Assembly: GCA_021738385.1 (NCBI GenBank)
Contig: JAIPCF010000028.1
Coordinates: 1-32,710, forward strand
Reading direction: 5' to 3'
DNA length: 32,710 nucleotides
Origin: Sulfuritalea sp.
Lineage (GTDB): Bacteria; Pseudomonadota; Gammaproteobacteria; Burkholderiales; Rhodocyclaceae
Shown here: positions 8,857-17,298 of the stretch, one piece after another
How positions within the stretch are numbered: position 1 is the stretch's first letter
Layout of the letters: each line of letters starts with the position of its first letter
Position numbers and translations under genes: made by a program
Notes under the pieces: model-generated
Database searches by the model: none
Told to the model about the DNA's origin: nothing
What the model saw: only the letters and a program-made list of their open reading frames with translations

Positions 8857-9585
8857 TCAGATCGATGTCGTGAGTTGCACCAGCCAATCGGGCGCCGAGT
8901 CCAGTACCCATCCTTCAAATAACTTGTCACTGCCGGTCAGGATCGCGATGCCCAAGGCGAGCATCACGCCGCCCAGAATTTGCTTGCCCAGTTTGCCGAC
9001 ACTCAGCAGCCTGCCACGCATGCGCAGCATGGCTTCGCGCGACGCCATGCCCAGCAGCATCAGCGGCAGGCCCGCGCCCAGACCGAAGATCGCCATCACG
9101 ATTGCCACCTGCGTGAGGCTTTCGCCCTGACTGGCCAGTGTCACTGCGGCACCCAGGGTGGGGCCGACGCAGGGACTCCAGACGATACCGAGCAACACAC
9201 CGAGGGCGAACTGCCCGCCGAGTCCGTCGAGCGTCATCCGCGACAGCAATACCTGGCCGGCACCCGAGACACCCGATGTGGCGACGGCAAATCGCTGCTG
9301 TAGCTGTGCAGACAAAAGGACCACGCCTACGCCGATGAGAAGCACCGCGGCTATGTTGCGAAACAACACCTGGTCGATACCCAGGGCCACTCCCACGCTG
9401 GCGATGAACACACCAAGAATGGTGAATGACAACATCAACCCACCCGCCAGCGCGAGGGGTCCGAAGCGATGGGCCGCCACCGCAGTGCCCAGTAAAATCG
9501 GCAGCAGTGGCAGTACACAGGGCGACAGCGTTGATAGACCGCCGGCGACGAAGGAAAGCCCGTAGGCGCTAAGCCCAAAATCCAC
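8857..9585 (-). CDS. CcdA/DsbD-like thiol-electron transporter
   Basis: This membrane protein passes electrons from cytoplasmic thioredoxin across the inner membrane. From the GTG at 9585 it has 242 residues and about six hydrophobic helices. The paired cysteines expected of the family are in STLSPCVLP (Cys23) and VWSPCVGP (Cys139). The GTG is chosen because GAGGACTG lies just upstream and the protein then begins right before the first conserved helix; the longer open frame to 9672 would overlap the thioredoxin gene. The start lies 10 bases after the stop of the thioredoxin gene, so the two form an operon in which CcdA would keep the secreted thioredoxin reduced. The terminal partner could be cytochrome c maturation or a periplasmic reductase; neither is in the window. 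Confidence 0.88.
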   Translation of the reverse strand: MDFGLSAYGLSFVAGGLSTLSPCVLPLLPILLGTAVAAHRFGPLALAGGLMLSFTILGVFIASVGVALGIDQVLFRNIAAVLLIGVGVVLLSAQLQQRFAVATSGVSGAGQVLLSRMTLDGLGGQFALGVLLGIVWSPCVGPTLGAAVTLASQGESLTQVAIVMAIFGLGAGLPLMLLGMASREAMLRMRGRLLSVGKLGKQILGGVMLALGIAILTGSDKLFEGWVLDSAPDWLVQLTTSI

Positions 9586-9595
9586 TCTGCAGTCC

Positions 9596-9979
9596 TCAGA
9601 TCGCCTTGCGCAGCAGCGCGGCAATACCTTCCTGTCGCGTATCGCCGATGGAGCGGCCGACTTCCTTGCCACCCTTGAACACGATCAGCGTACTCTGGGT
9701 GCTGGCCCTGAAACGTCTCACGGCATCTTTCTGGTCATCAAAATCCACGCGAAAAGCCGTGATGCTCTTGAGTTCAGACGATTTCAGCAAATCGGAGATT
9801 ATCGGCGCCTGAGCCCGGCACGTGGGACACCAGTCGGCGTGGATGGCTACCAGAATCGGCTTGCCCTGCTTGTTCAGGGCATCGAACTGAACCGCGTCGA
9901 ATGGCGTGTCGGCGGCAAGACTGGTACCGGCGGAGAGAAAAGACAGAAGAAATACAAAGGCGCGCAATGGTTTGAACAT
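9596..9979 (-). CDS. Secreted thioredoxin-family protein
   Basis: This is a 127-residue protein with an N-terminal signal peptide (about residues 1-22, cleavage after SLAA) and a thioredoxin fold. The active site is ADWCPTC with Cys51 and Cys54, and the cis-proline region is in STQSTLIVFKGGKEVG, where threonine precedes the leucine instead of the usual T-P. That substitution is unusual and may alter redox potential or substrate choice. The ATG at 9979 is preceded by GGAG. It is the first gene of a two-gene operon with the CcdA-like protein, which suggests it works in the periplasm as a thiol reductant. Confidence 0.85.
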   Translation of the reverse strand: MFKPLRAFVFLLSFLSAGTSLAADTPFDAVQFDALNKQGKPILVAIHADWCPTCRAQAPIISDLLKSSELKSITAFRVDFDDQKDAVRRFRASTQSTLIVFKGGKEVGRSIGDTRQEGIAALLRKAI

Positions 9980-10219
9980 GATCTACTCCAAGGTTCGAGA
10001 ATTCAGGCCATAGGTCGTCAGCGGGACCGGTTTCCTTACAGCCGGACACAAGCTCCTTGCAACTTATCCACGATGTCGTCGCGGTTGATTCCTTGCATTT
10101 CGGCGCCACTGTAAGAAACTCCCACCGGAGCCGACAGTGTTTGTCATCAATCGGCGCATGCTGAAGCTATAGTCTGCAGTCAGGCTTTTCGTGCGCTATC
10201 CAACTTTCAGGGGACTGCC

Positions 10220-11596
10220 GTGTCAACATTTGATTTTCAATTATTCGTCATCGGTGGCGGATCGGGCGGCGTACGCGCGGCCCGAATTGCAGCGGGGTTC
10301 GGCGCTCGCGTAGCAATCGTGGAGAGTTTTCGTTACGGCGGCACCTGCGTCATTCGCGGTTGCGTACCCAAGAAGCTGCTGGTGCATGCGGCACATTTCT
10401 CGGCCGATTTCGCGGATGCTGAAGGCTTTGGCTGGACCGTACCGCCCGCGACTTTCTCATGGCCGAAGCTGATCCAGGGCAAGAATGATCAAATCGGCAA
10501 ACTCAGCGGCATGTACGAAAGCAATCTGGACCGTTCCGGTGTCAGCGTGCTTCACGGTTTGGCGCGCCTTATTGATCCGCACACGATTGAAGTCGACGGC
10601 AAACGTTTCAGCGCCGAACACATTCTGATCGCCACCGGCGGCACCCCCTTCCTGCCGGAGATTCCCGGCGTCGAACACGTAATCACCTCCAACGAAGTTT
10701 TCGACCTGCCACAATTGCCGAAACGGGTATTGATCGTCGGCGGCGGCTACATCGCGGTCGAGTTCGCCGGCATCTTCAATGGACTGGGTGCCGAGGTCAC
10801 CATTGCCTACCGTGGCGAGCAGATTCTGCGCGGCTTCGATGACGACCTGCGCCAGTACCTGCATGACGAGATGATCGAGAACGGCATTCGTATCCAACTG
10901 CACAGTCAGGTCAGCCGAATTGAGCGGCAGGCCGACGGCGCATTGAATGTTTCTTTTGTTGAAGAGAGCAGTGACAACAAGACGGTTGACTGCGTTTTGT
11001 ACGCCACCGGCCGGATACCCAGCATCGAAGGGCTTGGACTGGCGGAAATCGGCGTGGCGCTGGATCCGAAAGGCGGCGTGAAGGTGGACGCCTTCGGTCG
11101 CACCAATATTCCAAACATTTTTGCTGTCGGAGACGTTACCAATCGAATTGCCCTGACGCCCGTGGCGATTCGCGAGGGCGCCGCGGTGGCAGCCACCCTG
11201 TTCGGCCCGGCACAGACAGCAGCCGATCTCACCACGGTACCCTCCGCCGTGTTCAGCCAACCGCCGATCGGCACGGTCGGCATGAGCGAAACCGAGGCGC
11301 TGAAACATTGCAAGGAGATCGATATCTACCGCGCAAACTTTCGCTCTCTGCGACATTCCCTGACGGCGCGTAAGGAGCGAACCTTTCTAAAATTGATCGT
11401 CGAAACCGCCAGCCAGAGAGTGCTGGGCGCACACATGATCGGCGCCGACGCAGCGGAGATCATTCAGGGCGTAGCCATTGCCATACGCATGGGCGCGACC
11501 AAATCGGATTTCGACGCAACTGTGGCCATTCACCCCACATCGGCCGAAGAGTTTGTTACCCTAAAGGAAAAGACCACACGACAACGGCATGACTGA
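10220..11596 (+). CDS. gor: Glutathione reductase
   Basis: This flavoprotein reduces glutathione disulfide with NADPH. It has 458 residues, the usual length. The FAD motif is VIGGGSGGVRAARIAA near the N-terminus. The redox pair is Cys43/Cys48 in GGTCVIRGCVPKK. The second nucleotide-binding motif is VGGGYIAVEFAG, the FAD/NADPH segment is NIFAVGDVTN, and the C-terminal catalytic pair is His438/Glu443 in AIHPTSAEEF. I read it as glutathione reductase rather than mercuric or lipoamide reductase because of the VIRGCVPKK context. The start is a GTG at 10220 with AGGGG upstream. Its end overlaps the start of egtD by 8 bases, which links glutathione and ergothioneine thiol chemistry in one transcript. 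Confidence 0.93.
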   Translation: MSTFDFQLFVIGGGSGGVRAARIAAGFGARVAIVESFRYGGTCVIRGCVPKKLLVHAAHFSADFADAEGFGWTVPPATFSWPKLIQGKNDQIGKLSGMYESNLDRSGVSVLHGLARLIDPHTIEVDGKRFSAEHILIATGGTPFLPEIPGVEHVITSNEVFDLPQLPKRVLIVGGGYIAVEFAGIFNGLGAEVTIAYRGEQILRGFDDDLRQYLHDEMIENGIRIQLHSQVSRIERQADGALNVSFVEESSDNKTVDCVLYATGRIPSIEGLGLAEIGVALDPKGGVKVDAFGRTNIPNIFAVGDVTNRIALTPVAIREGAAVAATLFGPAQTAADLTTVPSAVFSQPPIGTVGMSETEALKHCKEIDIYRANFRSLRHSLTARKERTFLKLIVETASQRVLGAHMIGADAAEIIQGVAIAIRMGATKSDFDATVAIHPTSAEEFVTLKEKTTRQRHD

Positions 11597-12530
11597 CACA
11601 TTTATCGCTGAAACACCGCTTGCCGATACCCGGGAAATCATTGCCGGACTGGTTCACCCGATTGCGCATATCGCTCCCAAGTATTTTTACGATGCGCGGG
11701 GCTCGATGTTGTTTGAGGAAATCACCGAGCTCCCCGAGTACTACCCGACGCGCACAGAGCGAGCGATCATGAGCGAGCATGGTGCAAAGATCGCGCAAAA
11801 AGTCGGCGCTGGCGGTACGGTGATCGAACTGGGTGCGGGCAGTTGCGAGAAGGCGCGCGCGTTGTGCGAGCTGGTTCAGCCCGCACATTTTGTGGCAGTC
11901 GATATTTCGGCCGAGTTTTTGCACGAGGCGGCGGATGGATTGCGCAGTGCCTGTCCCGCACTTGATGTGCGAGTGGTTGCGGCGGATCTGACGGCAGAAA
12001 TGCCGATGCCTGCCGATCTGCCCCGACAAAAGCGCCTGGTGTACTACCCCGGCTCGTCGATCGGGAACTTCAATTTTCCAGAAGCACTGAATCTGCTGGA
12101 ACGCTGTCGGCATCTGATCGATGACGACGGTGCGCTGTTGATTGGCGTCGATCTGGTCAAGGATGTGGCGGTGCTCGAAGCCGCCTACGACGACGCCGCA
12201 GGTGTGACTGCTGCATTCAATCTGAATGTGCTGAGCCACGTCAATAGCTTGATCGGCAGTGATTTCGACCTCGATCAGTGGCGACACAGGGCGCTGTTCA
12301 ACGCTGTCGACTCGCGCATTGAAATGTATCTGGAGGCGCGCACCAAAATCCGGGTGAGCTGGCCTGGTGCGCAGCGCGACTTTGAGCAGGGCGAACGCAT
12401 CCACACCGAGAACAGCCACAAGTATCGCGTCGATGACTTCACCGATCTGCTGAATCGCGCCGGCTTTCGTCATGCCGATATCTGGTGTGATTCGCGCCAC
12501 TGGTTCGCCTGTGTCCTCGCCCGCCCCTGA
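11589..12530 (+). CDS. egtD: L-histidine N(alpha)-methyltransferase EgtD
   Basis: This enzyme trimethylates histidine to hercynine with S-adenosylmethionine, the first step of ergothioneine synthesis. The 313-residue protein has [26 protein letters not shown], the SAM motif [13 protein letters not shown] (around residues 78-90), the family block [16 protein letters not shown], and the C-terminal IEMYLEART and IHTENSHKY that form the histidine pocket. All look intact. It overlaps gor and is followed 25 bases later by the decayed egtB. A copy of the dispersed repeat (11798-11823) encodes KVGAGGTV immediately before the SAM motif. Without EgtB the pathway would stop at hercynine unless another locus completes it. 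Confidence 0.92.
   Translation: MTDTFIAETPLADTREIIAGLVHPIAHIAPKYFYDARGSMLFEEITELPEYYPTRTERAIMSEHGAKIAQKVGAGGTVIELGAGSCEKARALCELVQPAHFVAVDISAEFLHEAADGLRSACPALDVRVVAADLTAEMPMPADLPRQKRLVYYPGSSIGNFNFPEALNLLERCRHLIDDDGALLIGVDLVKDVAVLEAAYDDAAGVTAAFNLNVLSHVNSLIGSDFDLDQWRHRALFNAVDSRIEMYLEARTKIRVSWPGAQRDFEQGERIHTENSHKYRVDDFTDLLNRAGFRHADIWCDSRHWFACVLARP
11798..11823 (+). repeat. Dispersed 26-bp repeat, copy 7 (inside egtD)
   Basis: It matches the consensus at 23 of 26 positions on the plus strand. It is translated in frame as KVGAGGTV, just before the SAM-binding motif of EgtD. Confidence 0.65.
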
Positions 12531-12555
12531 TCCGATAGTCTTTGAAACGCCCGCC

Positions 12556-13368
12556 ATGAATCCTCCGACACGTTCAGACCGTTACCGCGAGGTCCGCGAG
12601 CAAAGTCTGGCACTGGCAGCCCCTCTGTCCGCCGAGGACAGCTGCGTACAGTCGATGCCTGATGCCAGCCCCGCGAAGTGGGCACCTGGAACACACCACG
12701 TGGTTTTTTAGACTTTCGTACTCGAACGCTGGGAGAAAGACTTCCAGCCCTTTGAAACGGCATTTCGCGTGCTGTACAACTCCTACTACAACGCCGTGGG
12801 CGACAGACATCCGCTACCGCAACGCGGCCTGCTGACGCGGCCCAGCCTTGAGTCAGTGCCGGCCTTTCGCGCCGACGTGGATGATCGCATGCAAAAACTG
12901 TTGAGCAGAAACACCACGGAATTCGGAGAACTGGTGATACTCGGTTTGCATCACGAACAGCAACATCAGGAGTTGCTGCTGACGGATATCAAGCATCTGT
13001 TTTCCTGCAGCCCCTTGTCTCCGGTTTATCGTGAAGTGGAGCCCGCCAAGGGCCAGGCTCCGGCGCTTTCCTGGCAAAACTACGCCAGCGGACTGACCGA
13101 GATTGGGCACCAAGGAAACGACTTCTGCTATGACAACGAAACGCCGCGTCACAATGTCTTTCTGCCTGGCTTTCAACTTGCATCACGACTGATCAGCAAT
13201 GCTGAATTTCAGGTTTTCATCGACGGTGGAGGTTATACCGATCCGGCTTACTGGCTGGCTGAATGATGGGACTGGTCTCTTGCGCAGGAGCGCAAACATC
13301 CGTTCTACTGGCGCCGGGAAGAATCCGGCTGGCAGTTTTCCGGCATACGCCTGGCCCGTGATCTCTAG
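12556..13368 (+). pseudogene. egtB: Remnant of egtB (ergothioneine synthase), truncated and disrupted
   Basis: EgtB is an iron enzyme that joins hercynine to a thiol. It has an N-terminal DinB-like helical domain and a C-terminal FGE-sulfatase domain. The start (ATG 12556) and MPDASPAKW are normal. The family then has WHLAHTTWFFETFV. Here a one-base insertion after the TGG and a one-base loss near 12709 throw a short stretch out of frame and leave a TAG at 12709; in the shifted frame HLEHTTWFF is still readable. The frame resumes with VLERWEKDFQPFETAF and HEQQHQELLLTDIKHL, then meets an in-frame TGA at 13264. After that WDWSLAQERKHPFYW and about 30 codons remain before a stop at 13366. Most of the FGE domain is gone. 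The first iron-binding histidine is lost by the frameshift. Confidence 0.85.
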
Positions 13369-13661
13369 GCGTCGGCTGTCTCGACGATGCGGACACCGCG
13401 CCAGAACGCCACATAGCCGCGAATGTTCTCGGCAGCCGGCTTGGTGATCGGGTAATACCAGGCACTGTCAGGGTTGACCTGATCGCCGACGACAATGTCG
13501 TAATAGCTCGCTTCGCCTTTCCATGGGCAGATGGTGTGCGTCTCGCTGGGTCGAAAGTACTCCATGTTGAGCGACTCCCGCGGGAAGTACTGATTGCCTT
13601 CAACGGTTTCAAAATGCTCGGTTTGAGCGATCACGGCATCGTTCCATATGGCTTTGATCAT
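13365..13661 (-). CDS. DUF427 domain protein
   Basis: This is a 98-residue protein of the DUF427 family, a small all-beta fold of unknown biochemical function. The family hallmarks are visible: KAIWNDAVIAQT, VEGNQYFP, the tryptophan-rich PWKGEASYYD, and AWYYPITKPAAENIRGYVAFW. The start is the ATG at 13661, preceded by GGAG; a longer frame to 13697 is open but has no binding site. It converges on the egtB remnant, and the last codons overlap the remnant by 4 bases. The loss of the 3' part of egtB may therefore have happened by a rearrangement that brought this gene in. Confidence 0.88.
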   Translation of the reverse strand: MIKAIWNDAVIAQTEHFETVEGNQYFPRESLNMEYFRPSETHTICPWKGEASYYDIVVGDQVNPDSAWYYPITKPAAENIRGYVAFWRGVRIVETADA

Positions 13662-13863
13662 CGGGGTCTCCTGGTTGTCGAGGCATAACCACCTCATTGG
13701 GTATAGACATGAGCGATATGAAATGGTCTTGTCGCGGGAAAATTTCTAACAGCATCAATACTCAATAGCTTTGGGTGTAAGGAAGTACAGAACCTGCCGA
13801 CTATTGTGACAGCAAGCGTCGGAAGCATGCCTGCCACTAATCCTTATTGAATCAGGAGAACCC

Positions 13864-14172
13864 ATGAACACAACTCTGACAACTGCCTCACTCGCCCTCG
13901 CGCTGGGCGCGGCTCTGAGTATTGCTGCCGCACCGGTTGCTGCCGCCGAGAAGTCAATGACTACCGAAAAGGAAAAATGCTACGGCGTCGCGCTAAAGGG
14001 AAAAAACGACTGCAAGGCCGGCGCCGGAACGTCGTGCGCAGGCACCTCCAAGATTGACCATCAGGGTAATGCCTGGTCCTTCGTGCCCAAAGGCAGCTGC
14101 GGCAAGACGGCTTCAAAGACCTCACCGACTGGATTCGGTCAGACCAAGGAATTCAAGGAAAAAAGTGCCTGA
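13864..14172 (+). CDS. DUF2282 family cysteine protein, bufferin-type (BufA1-like)
   Basis: This is a 102-residue secreted protein. The signal peptide covers about residues 1-28, ending PVAAA. The mature part has the four-cysteine DUF2282 pattern: Cys39 in KCYGVALKG, Cys50 in KNDC, Cys58 in TSCAG and Cys79 in VPKGSC. Proteins of this family have been described as bufferins, copper-binding peptides whose cysteines are modified by a DUF692 enzyme with a DUF2063 partner, often with a DoxX protein. Here the DoxX gene follows 30 bases later, but no DUF692 or DUF2063 gene is present in the window. The ATG at 13864 has AGGAG upstream. The mature C-terminus is rich in Lys, Thr and Ser. Confidence 0.85.
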   Translation: MNTTLTTASLALALGAALSIAAAPVAAAEKSMTTEKEKCYGVALKGKNDCKAGAGTSCAGTSKIDHQGNAWSFVPKGSCGKTASKTSPTGFGQTKEFKEKSA

Positions 14173-14202
14173 TATCCCGGCAACATTTGAAAGGAATTTG
14201 GC

Positions 14203-14724
14203 ATGAGTGAAAACAGTACTTCCACAACAACATTGGACACGACTTCCATGCCGGTGCGCATGATTCGGAACGTGATCGACCTGCTGACTCATATTCCCGA
14301 TTCCCTGATTGCTTTTGTCGGCCGTTTTTCGGTTGCGGCGATATTCTGGAAATCCGGCCAGACAAAAGTTCAGGGCTTTGCCATCGACATAATCAATGGC
14401 GAGTTTCAGTTTGGCATCCCAAGACTTTCAGATTCGGTTGTTGATCTGTTTCGGGATGAATACCGGCTACCACTGGTGCCACCTGAACTCGCAGCACCCG
14501 CCGCCGCCTTCGCAGAGCATCTGTTTCCGTTGCTGATACTGGTTGGGCTGGCCACACGATTTTCCGCACTTGCCTTGCTGGTGATGACCATGACGATTCA
14601 ACTTCTGGTCTATCCTGACGCCTATCCGACTCACGGCGTTTGGGCAACCGTGTTGATATTCCTTATCGCCCGAGGCCCAGGCAAGCTGTCACTGGACCAC
14701 CTGATTGGACGGCGCTTTGGGTGA
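14203..14724 (+). CDS. DoxX family membrane protein
   Basis: This is a 173-residue integral membrane protein with the DoxX fold. It has a first helix around LIAFVGRFSVAAIFWKSGQTK, the family pattern EHLFPLLILVGLATRFSALALL, and a final helix THGVWATVLIFLIARGPGKLSLDHLIGRR. It probably has four transmembrane segments. The start at 14203 follows AAGGAA. In bufferin operons DoxX is the accessory membrane component (sometimes called BufD), and here it follows the DUF2282 gene directly. Some DoxX proteins work in thiol or sulfur metabolism; its exact action is not known. Confidence 0.85.
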   Translation: MSENSTSTTTLDTTSMPVRMIRNVIDLLTHIPDSLIAFVGRFSVAAIFWKSGQTKVQGFAIDIINGEFQFGIPRLSDSVVDLFRDEYRLPLVPPELAAPAAAFAEHLFPLLILVGLATRFSALALLVMTMTIQLLVYPDAYPTHGVWATVLIFLIARGPGKLSLDHLIGRRFG

Positions 14725-14814
14725 ACTCACAACCGACTGCGGAATACTGTCACTACTTGTCGAAAAGATCACCCGATCGGGATTGCCCGCAATCATGATC
14801 AAGGATGGAATCTG

Positions 14815-16908
14815 ATGTTCGGTTCAATGTCCATTCGTGCCCGACTGGTGCTGTCCTTCTCAGTGCTGCTGGGTTTGTTGTTTGCGGTAACGGCCGTCTC
14901 GTTGCAGCGCTCTGACGAACTGACAGGCAAAACCCAGGAGATAGTTGACTATCAGGCCCATCGGGTCTTTCTCGCCCAGCGAGCCAATCGGCATGCCCAG
15001 GCAGCGGCGATTTACTTGCTCAATTTGCTGCAAACACCGGATCGGGAAAAACGTGTCCCGCTCTATGCCGCCATGGATGCGGAAATTGCGGCTTCCGATG
15101 AAGCTGTCAGCGAGCTCGGCAAGACCATGCTGCCGCCGGACATTCAGACCGACATTGAACGCGTTGCCGACTTGCGCCAGCGCTACGGCGCCCTGTTTCA
15201 GGAAACCGTCGAACTGATCGAACTTGAAGGCCCGGAAAAGGCGCGTGGACACTTTGAAGACAGAACGCAAAAGGTACTTAATACCTTGCTCTTTGAAACT
15301 CTCGCGCTGGAAAACCATCTGCAACAGTTGATGCAATCAGAGTTGGAAGGCCTCAGGCAGTCCGCCGCCAACGCCCGACTGCTAGCGATCTTCCTGGCAC
15401 TAAGCGCACTGGCCACCGGAGGCATTCTCGCCTGGGCCATTGCCCGCAGTATTGTCAAACCGGTACAGGAGGCTGTCGCGGTAGCCGAGTCAATCGCCAG
15501 CGGTGATTACAAAAAGGACGTGCCGCAAGGCAGGCAAGATGAAATTGGCGCCTTGCTGCGTTCGCTGACCATCATGCGCGACAGCATTGCAAGTCGCGAG
15601 GACAGCATTTTGCGCCTGGCCTACGTCGATACCCTGACCAATCTGCCGAATCGCACGCGCTTTCTCGAGATCCTTGGTGCATTGCCTGCAGCGAGCAGTG
15701 GCGCCCTGGTAATTTTGGGTATCGACCGCTTCGCGCCGATCAACAACGCCCTTGGCCATGCCGTCGGCGACCGCTTGTTGTGCGAGATCGCCGGGCGTCT
15801 CAAGCATGCGACAGACGAGTCGGCAATAGTGGCACGCCTATGGGGCGACCAGTTTGCACTGCTGCTTGATGGCGCCGACAAAACTGCGGTGGCGGAATTG
15901 GTTCGGCAGATTCTTTTGGAATTGCGTGCCCCGATGATCGTCGATGGGCAGCACCTTGACGTCGACGCCAGCTTCGGTGTCGCCTTGTATCCGCAGGACG
16001 GAACGAGCGCGGCTCGCTTGCTGCGCCGGGCCGACTTGGCCATGATCAACGCCAAACGACGGCATGACAGCGTCGCCTTTGGTTCCGACCTTGATGCCGA
16101 GCCCGCCCATGAACAACTCTCATTGATCGGTGAGATGCGAGAAGCCCTGGCGCGCCGCGAGTTCGTGGTGTACTACCAACCCAAACTGAATCTGGCAAAG
16201 AACCGTATTACCAGCGCCGAAGCCTTGATTCGCTGGCAGCATCCGGAAAAAGGCATGATCCCGCCGATGCGCTTTATCCCCTTCGCCGAGCAAACCGGAT
16301 TCATCCGCGAGATCACACCCTGGGTACTCGAGGATGTCATCCAGCAAGCTGCGCAATGGCAACGTTCGGGAATGGACATCGTGACATCAGTCAATCTTTC
16401 GACACATGATTTGCTGAATCACGATCTGGTAGCGCAGGTACTGGCGCTGCTGAAAGACTCGGGCCTGCCCGCCAGCCAACTGTGTCTGGAGATAACCGAA
16501 AGCGCCCTGATGGACGAACCGGAACTGGCGCTCAAACATCTGGACGAACTGGCCGCTCACGGTATCAAGCTCTCGATTGACGACTACGGCACCGGGCAGG
16601 CCTCATTGGCCTACGTCAAGACCCTGCCCGTCAACGAGTTAAAAATCGACCGTGCCTTCATTACCGGGATCGATGCAACACCGAAGAACGCCGCGATCGT
16701 TCGCTCGACGATTCTCCTGTGCCGTGAACTGGGACTCTCGGTGGTTGCCGAAGGTGCCGAAACCCCCGCCGAACTCGCCTGGCTGGGGAGCAACGGATGC
16801 GATGTGGTGCAGGGCTATGGCGTGGCCAAACCGATGGCCCTGCCGGACTTTCTCACCTGGGTGCGCGAGTTCAACAGAATAGCCGTATCACCAACGCCGA
16901 CTTTTTGA
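14815..16908 (+). CDS. Membrane HAMP-GGDEF-EAL protein, probable c-di-GMP phosphodiesterase
   Basis: This 697-residue protein has a first membrane helix (about 9-28), a periplasmic helical sensor (about 29-190), a second helix (about 191-211), a HAMP domain (about 212-265), a GGDEF domain (about 268-425) and an EAL domain (about 440-690). The cyclase motif reads WGDQF (343-347) instead of GGDEF, so diguanylate cyclase activity is unlikely. The EAL domain looks complete: EAL at 469-471, SVNLST, LEITES, the DDYGTG loop, LKIDRAFI with the lysine, AEGAET and QGYGVAKP. So it should hydrolyse c-di-GMP in response to a periplasmic signal, with the GGDEF domain perhaps binding GTP as a regulator. The last nine codons (RIAVSPTPTF and stop) are supplied by a copy of the dispersed repeat read backwards. 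Confidence 0.9.
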   Translation: MFGSMSIRARLVLSFSVLLGLLFAVTAVSLQRSDELTGKTQEIVDYQAHRVFLAQRANRHAQAAAIYLLNLLQTPDREKRVPLYAAMDAEIAASDEAVSELGKTMLPPDIQTDIERVADLRQRYGALFQETVELIELEGPEKARGHFEDRTQKVLNTLLFETLALENHLQQLMQSELEGLRQSAANARLLAIFLALSALATGGILAWAIARSIVKPVQEAVAVAESIASGDYKKDVPQGRQDEIGALLRSLTIMRDSIASREDSILRLAYVDTLTNLPNRTRFLEILGALPAASSGALVILGIDRFAPINNALGHAVGDRLLCEIAGRLKHATDESAIVARLWGDQFALLLDGADKTAVAELVRQILLELRAPMIVDGQHLDVDASFGVALYPQDGTSAARLLRRADLAMINAKRRHDSVAFGSDLDAEPAHEQLSLIGEMREALARREFVVYYQPKLNLAKNRITSAEALIRWQHPEKGMIPPMRFIPFAEQTGFIREITPWVLEDVIQQAAQWQRSGMDIVTSVNLSTHDLLNHDLVAQVLALLKDSGLPASQLCLEITESALMDEPELALKHLDELAAHGIKLSIDDYGTGQASLAYVKTLPVNELKIDRAFITGIDATPKNAAIVRSTILLCRELGLSVVAEGAETPAELAWLGSNGCDVVQGYGVAKPMALPDFLTWVREFNRIAVSPTPTF
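16880..16905 (-). repeat. Dispersed 26-bp repeat, copy 3 (3' end of the EAL gene)
   Basis: It matches the consensus at 23 of 26 positions on the minus strand. It lies antisense to the gene and supplies its last codons. The TGA stop at 16906 follows directly. Confidence 0.65.
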
Positions 16909-16955
16909 GACGACGGAATCCCGCTCAACGCAGCGAAGAATCCGAGCGTGGCGAA

Positions 16956-17213
16956 TCAAGCCTTCAGGGAATTGATCAGTTCGACGTACCGTGTCATGGC
17001 ATCGTCGCTGCCGGTACCTTTGATCGCGGCCCAGGCATCGTACTTGGCTCTACCAATCATGTCGGTAAAGCCCGGACGTTTACCCTCGACATCACCATCC
17101 GTGCCCTGTTTGTACAGCGCATAAAGCTGTAACAGGACATCGTTTGAAGGCCGTTCCGGCAATTTCTTGGAGTCGGCCACCGCTGCTTCAAATTGGGTTT
17201 TCAGATCGCTCAT
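16956..17213 (-). CDS. Acyl-CoA-binding protein (ACBP)
   Basis: This is an 85-residue ACBP, a four-helix carrier that binds long-chain acyl-CoA in the cytoplasm. The family signature is clear: FEAAVADSKKLPERPSND, LQLYALYKQGTDGDV, KRPGFTDMIGRAKYDAW and YVELINSL. The start is the ATG at 17213 with GGAAG upstream; the ORF extends 8 codons further but without a site. It faces away from the wax ester synthase gene across an 85-base gap, so the two could share a regulated divergent promoter. ACBPs are uncommon in bacteria, and this place beside a WS/DGAT suggests delivery of acyl-CoA for storage-lipid synthesis. Confidence 0.92.
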   Translation of the reverse strand: MSDLKTQFEAAVADSKKLPERPSNDVLLQLYALYKQGTDGDVEGKRPGFTDMIGRAKYDAWAAIKGTGSDDAMTRYVELINSLKA

Positions 17214-17298
17214 GTCATCTTCCGTGGCTACAAACAATTTGTGGGCACCATGATTTGGCTTGGACTATTATATGCGGTCAAATTCGAGGACACGCACA

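Noticed and set aside
10457-11356. 299-codon frame antisense to glutathione reductase.
   Set aside because: It is a shadow frame; the sense strand has complete catalytic motifs.
11905-11925. A ninth copy of the dispersed repeat in egtD (GGCCGAGTTTTT).
   Set aside because: Only the last dozen bases are similar, and the codons encode the normal EgtD segment DISAEFL.
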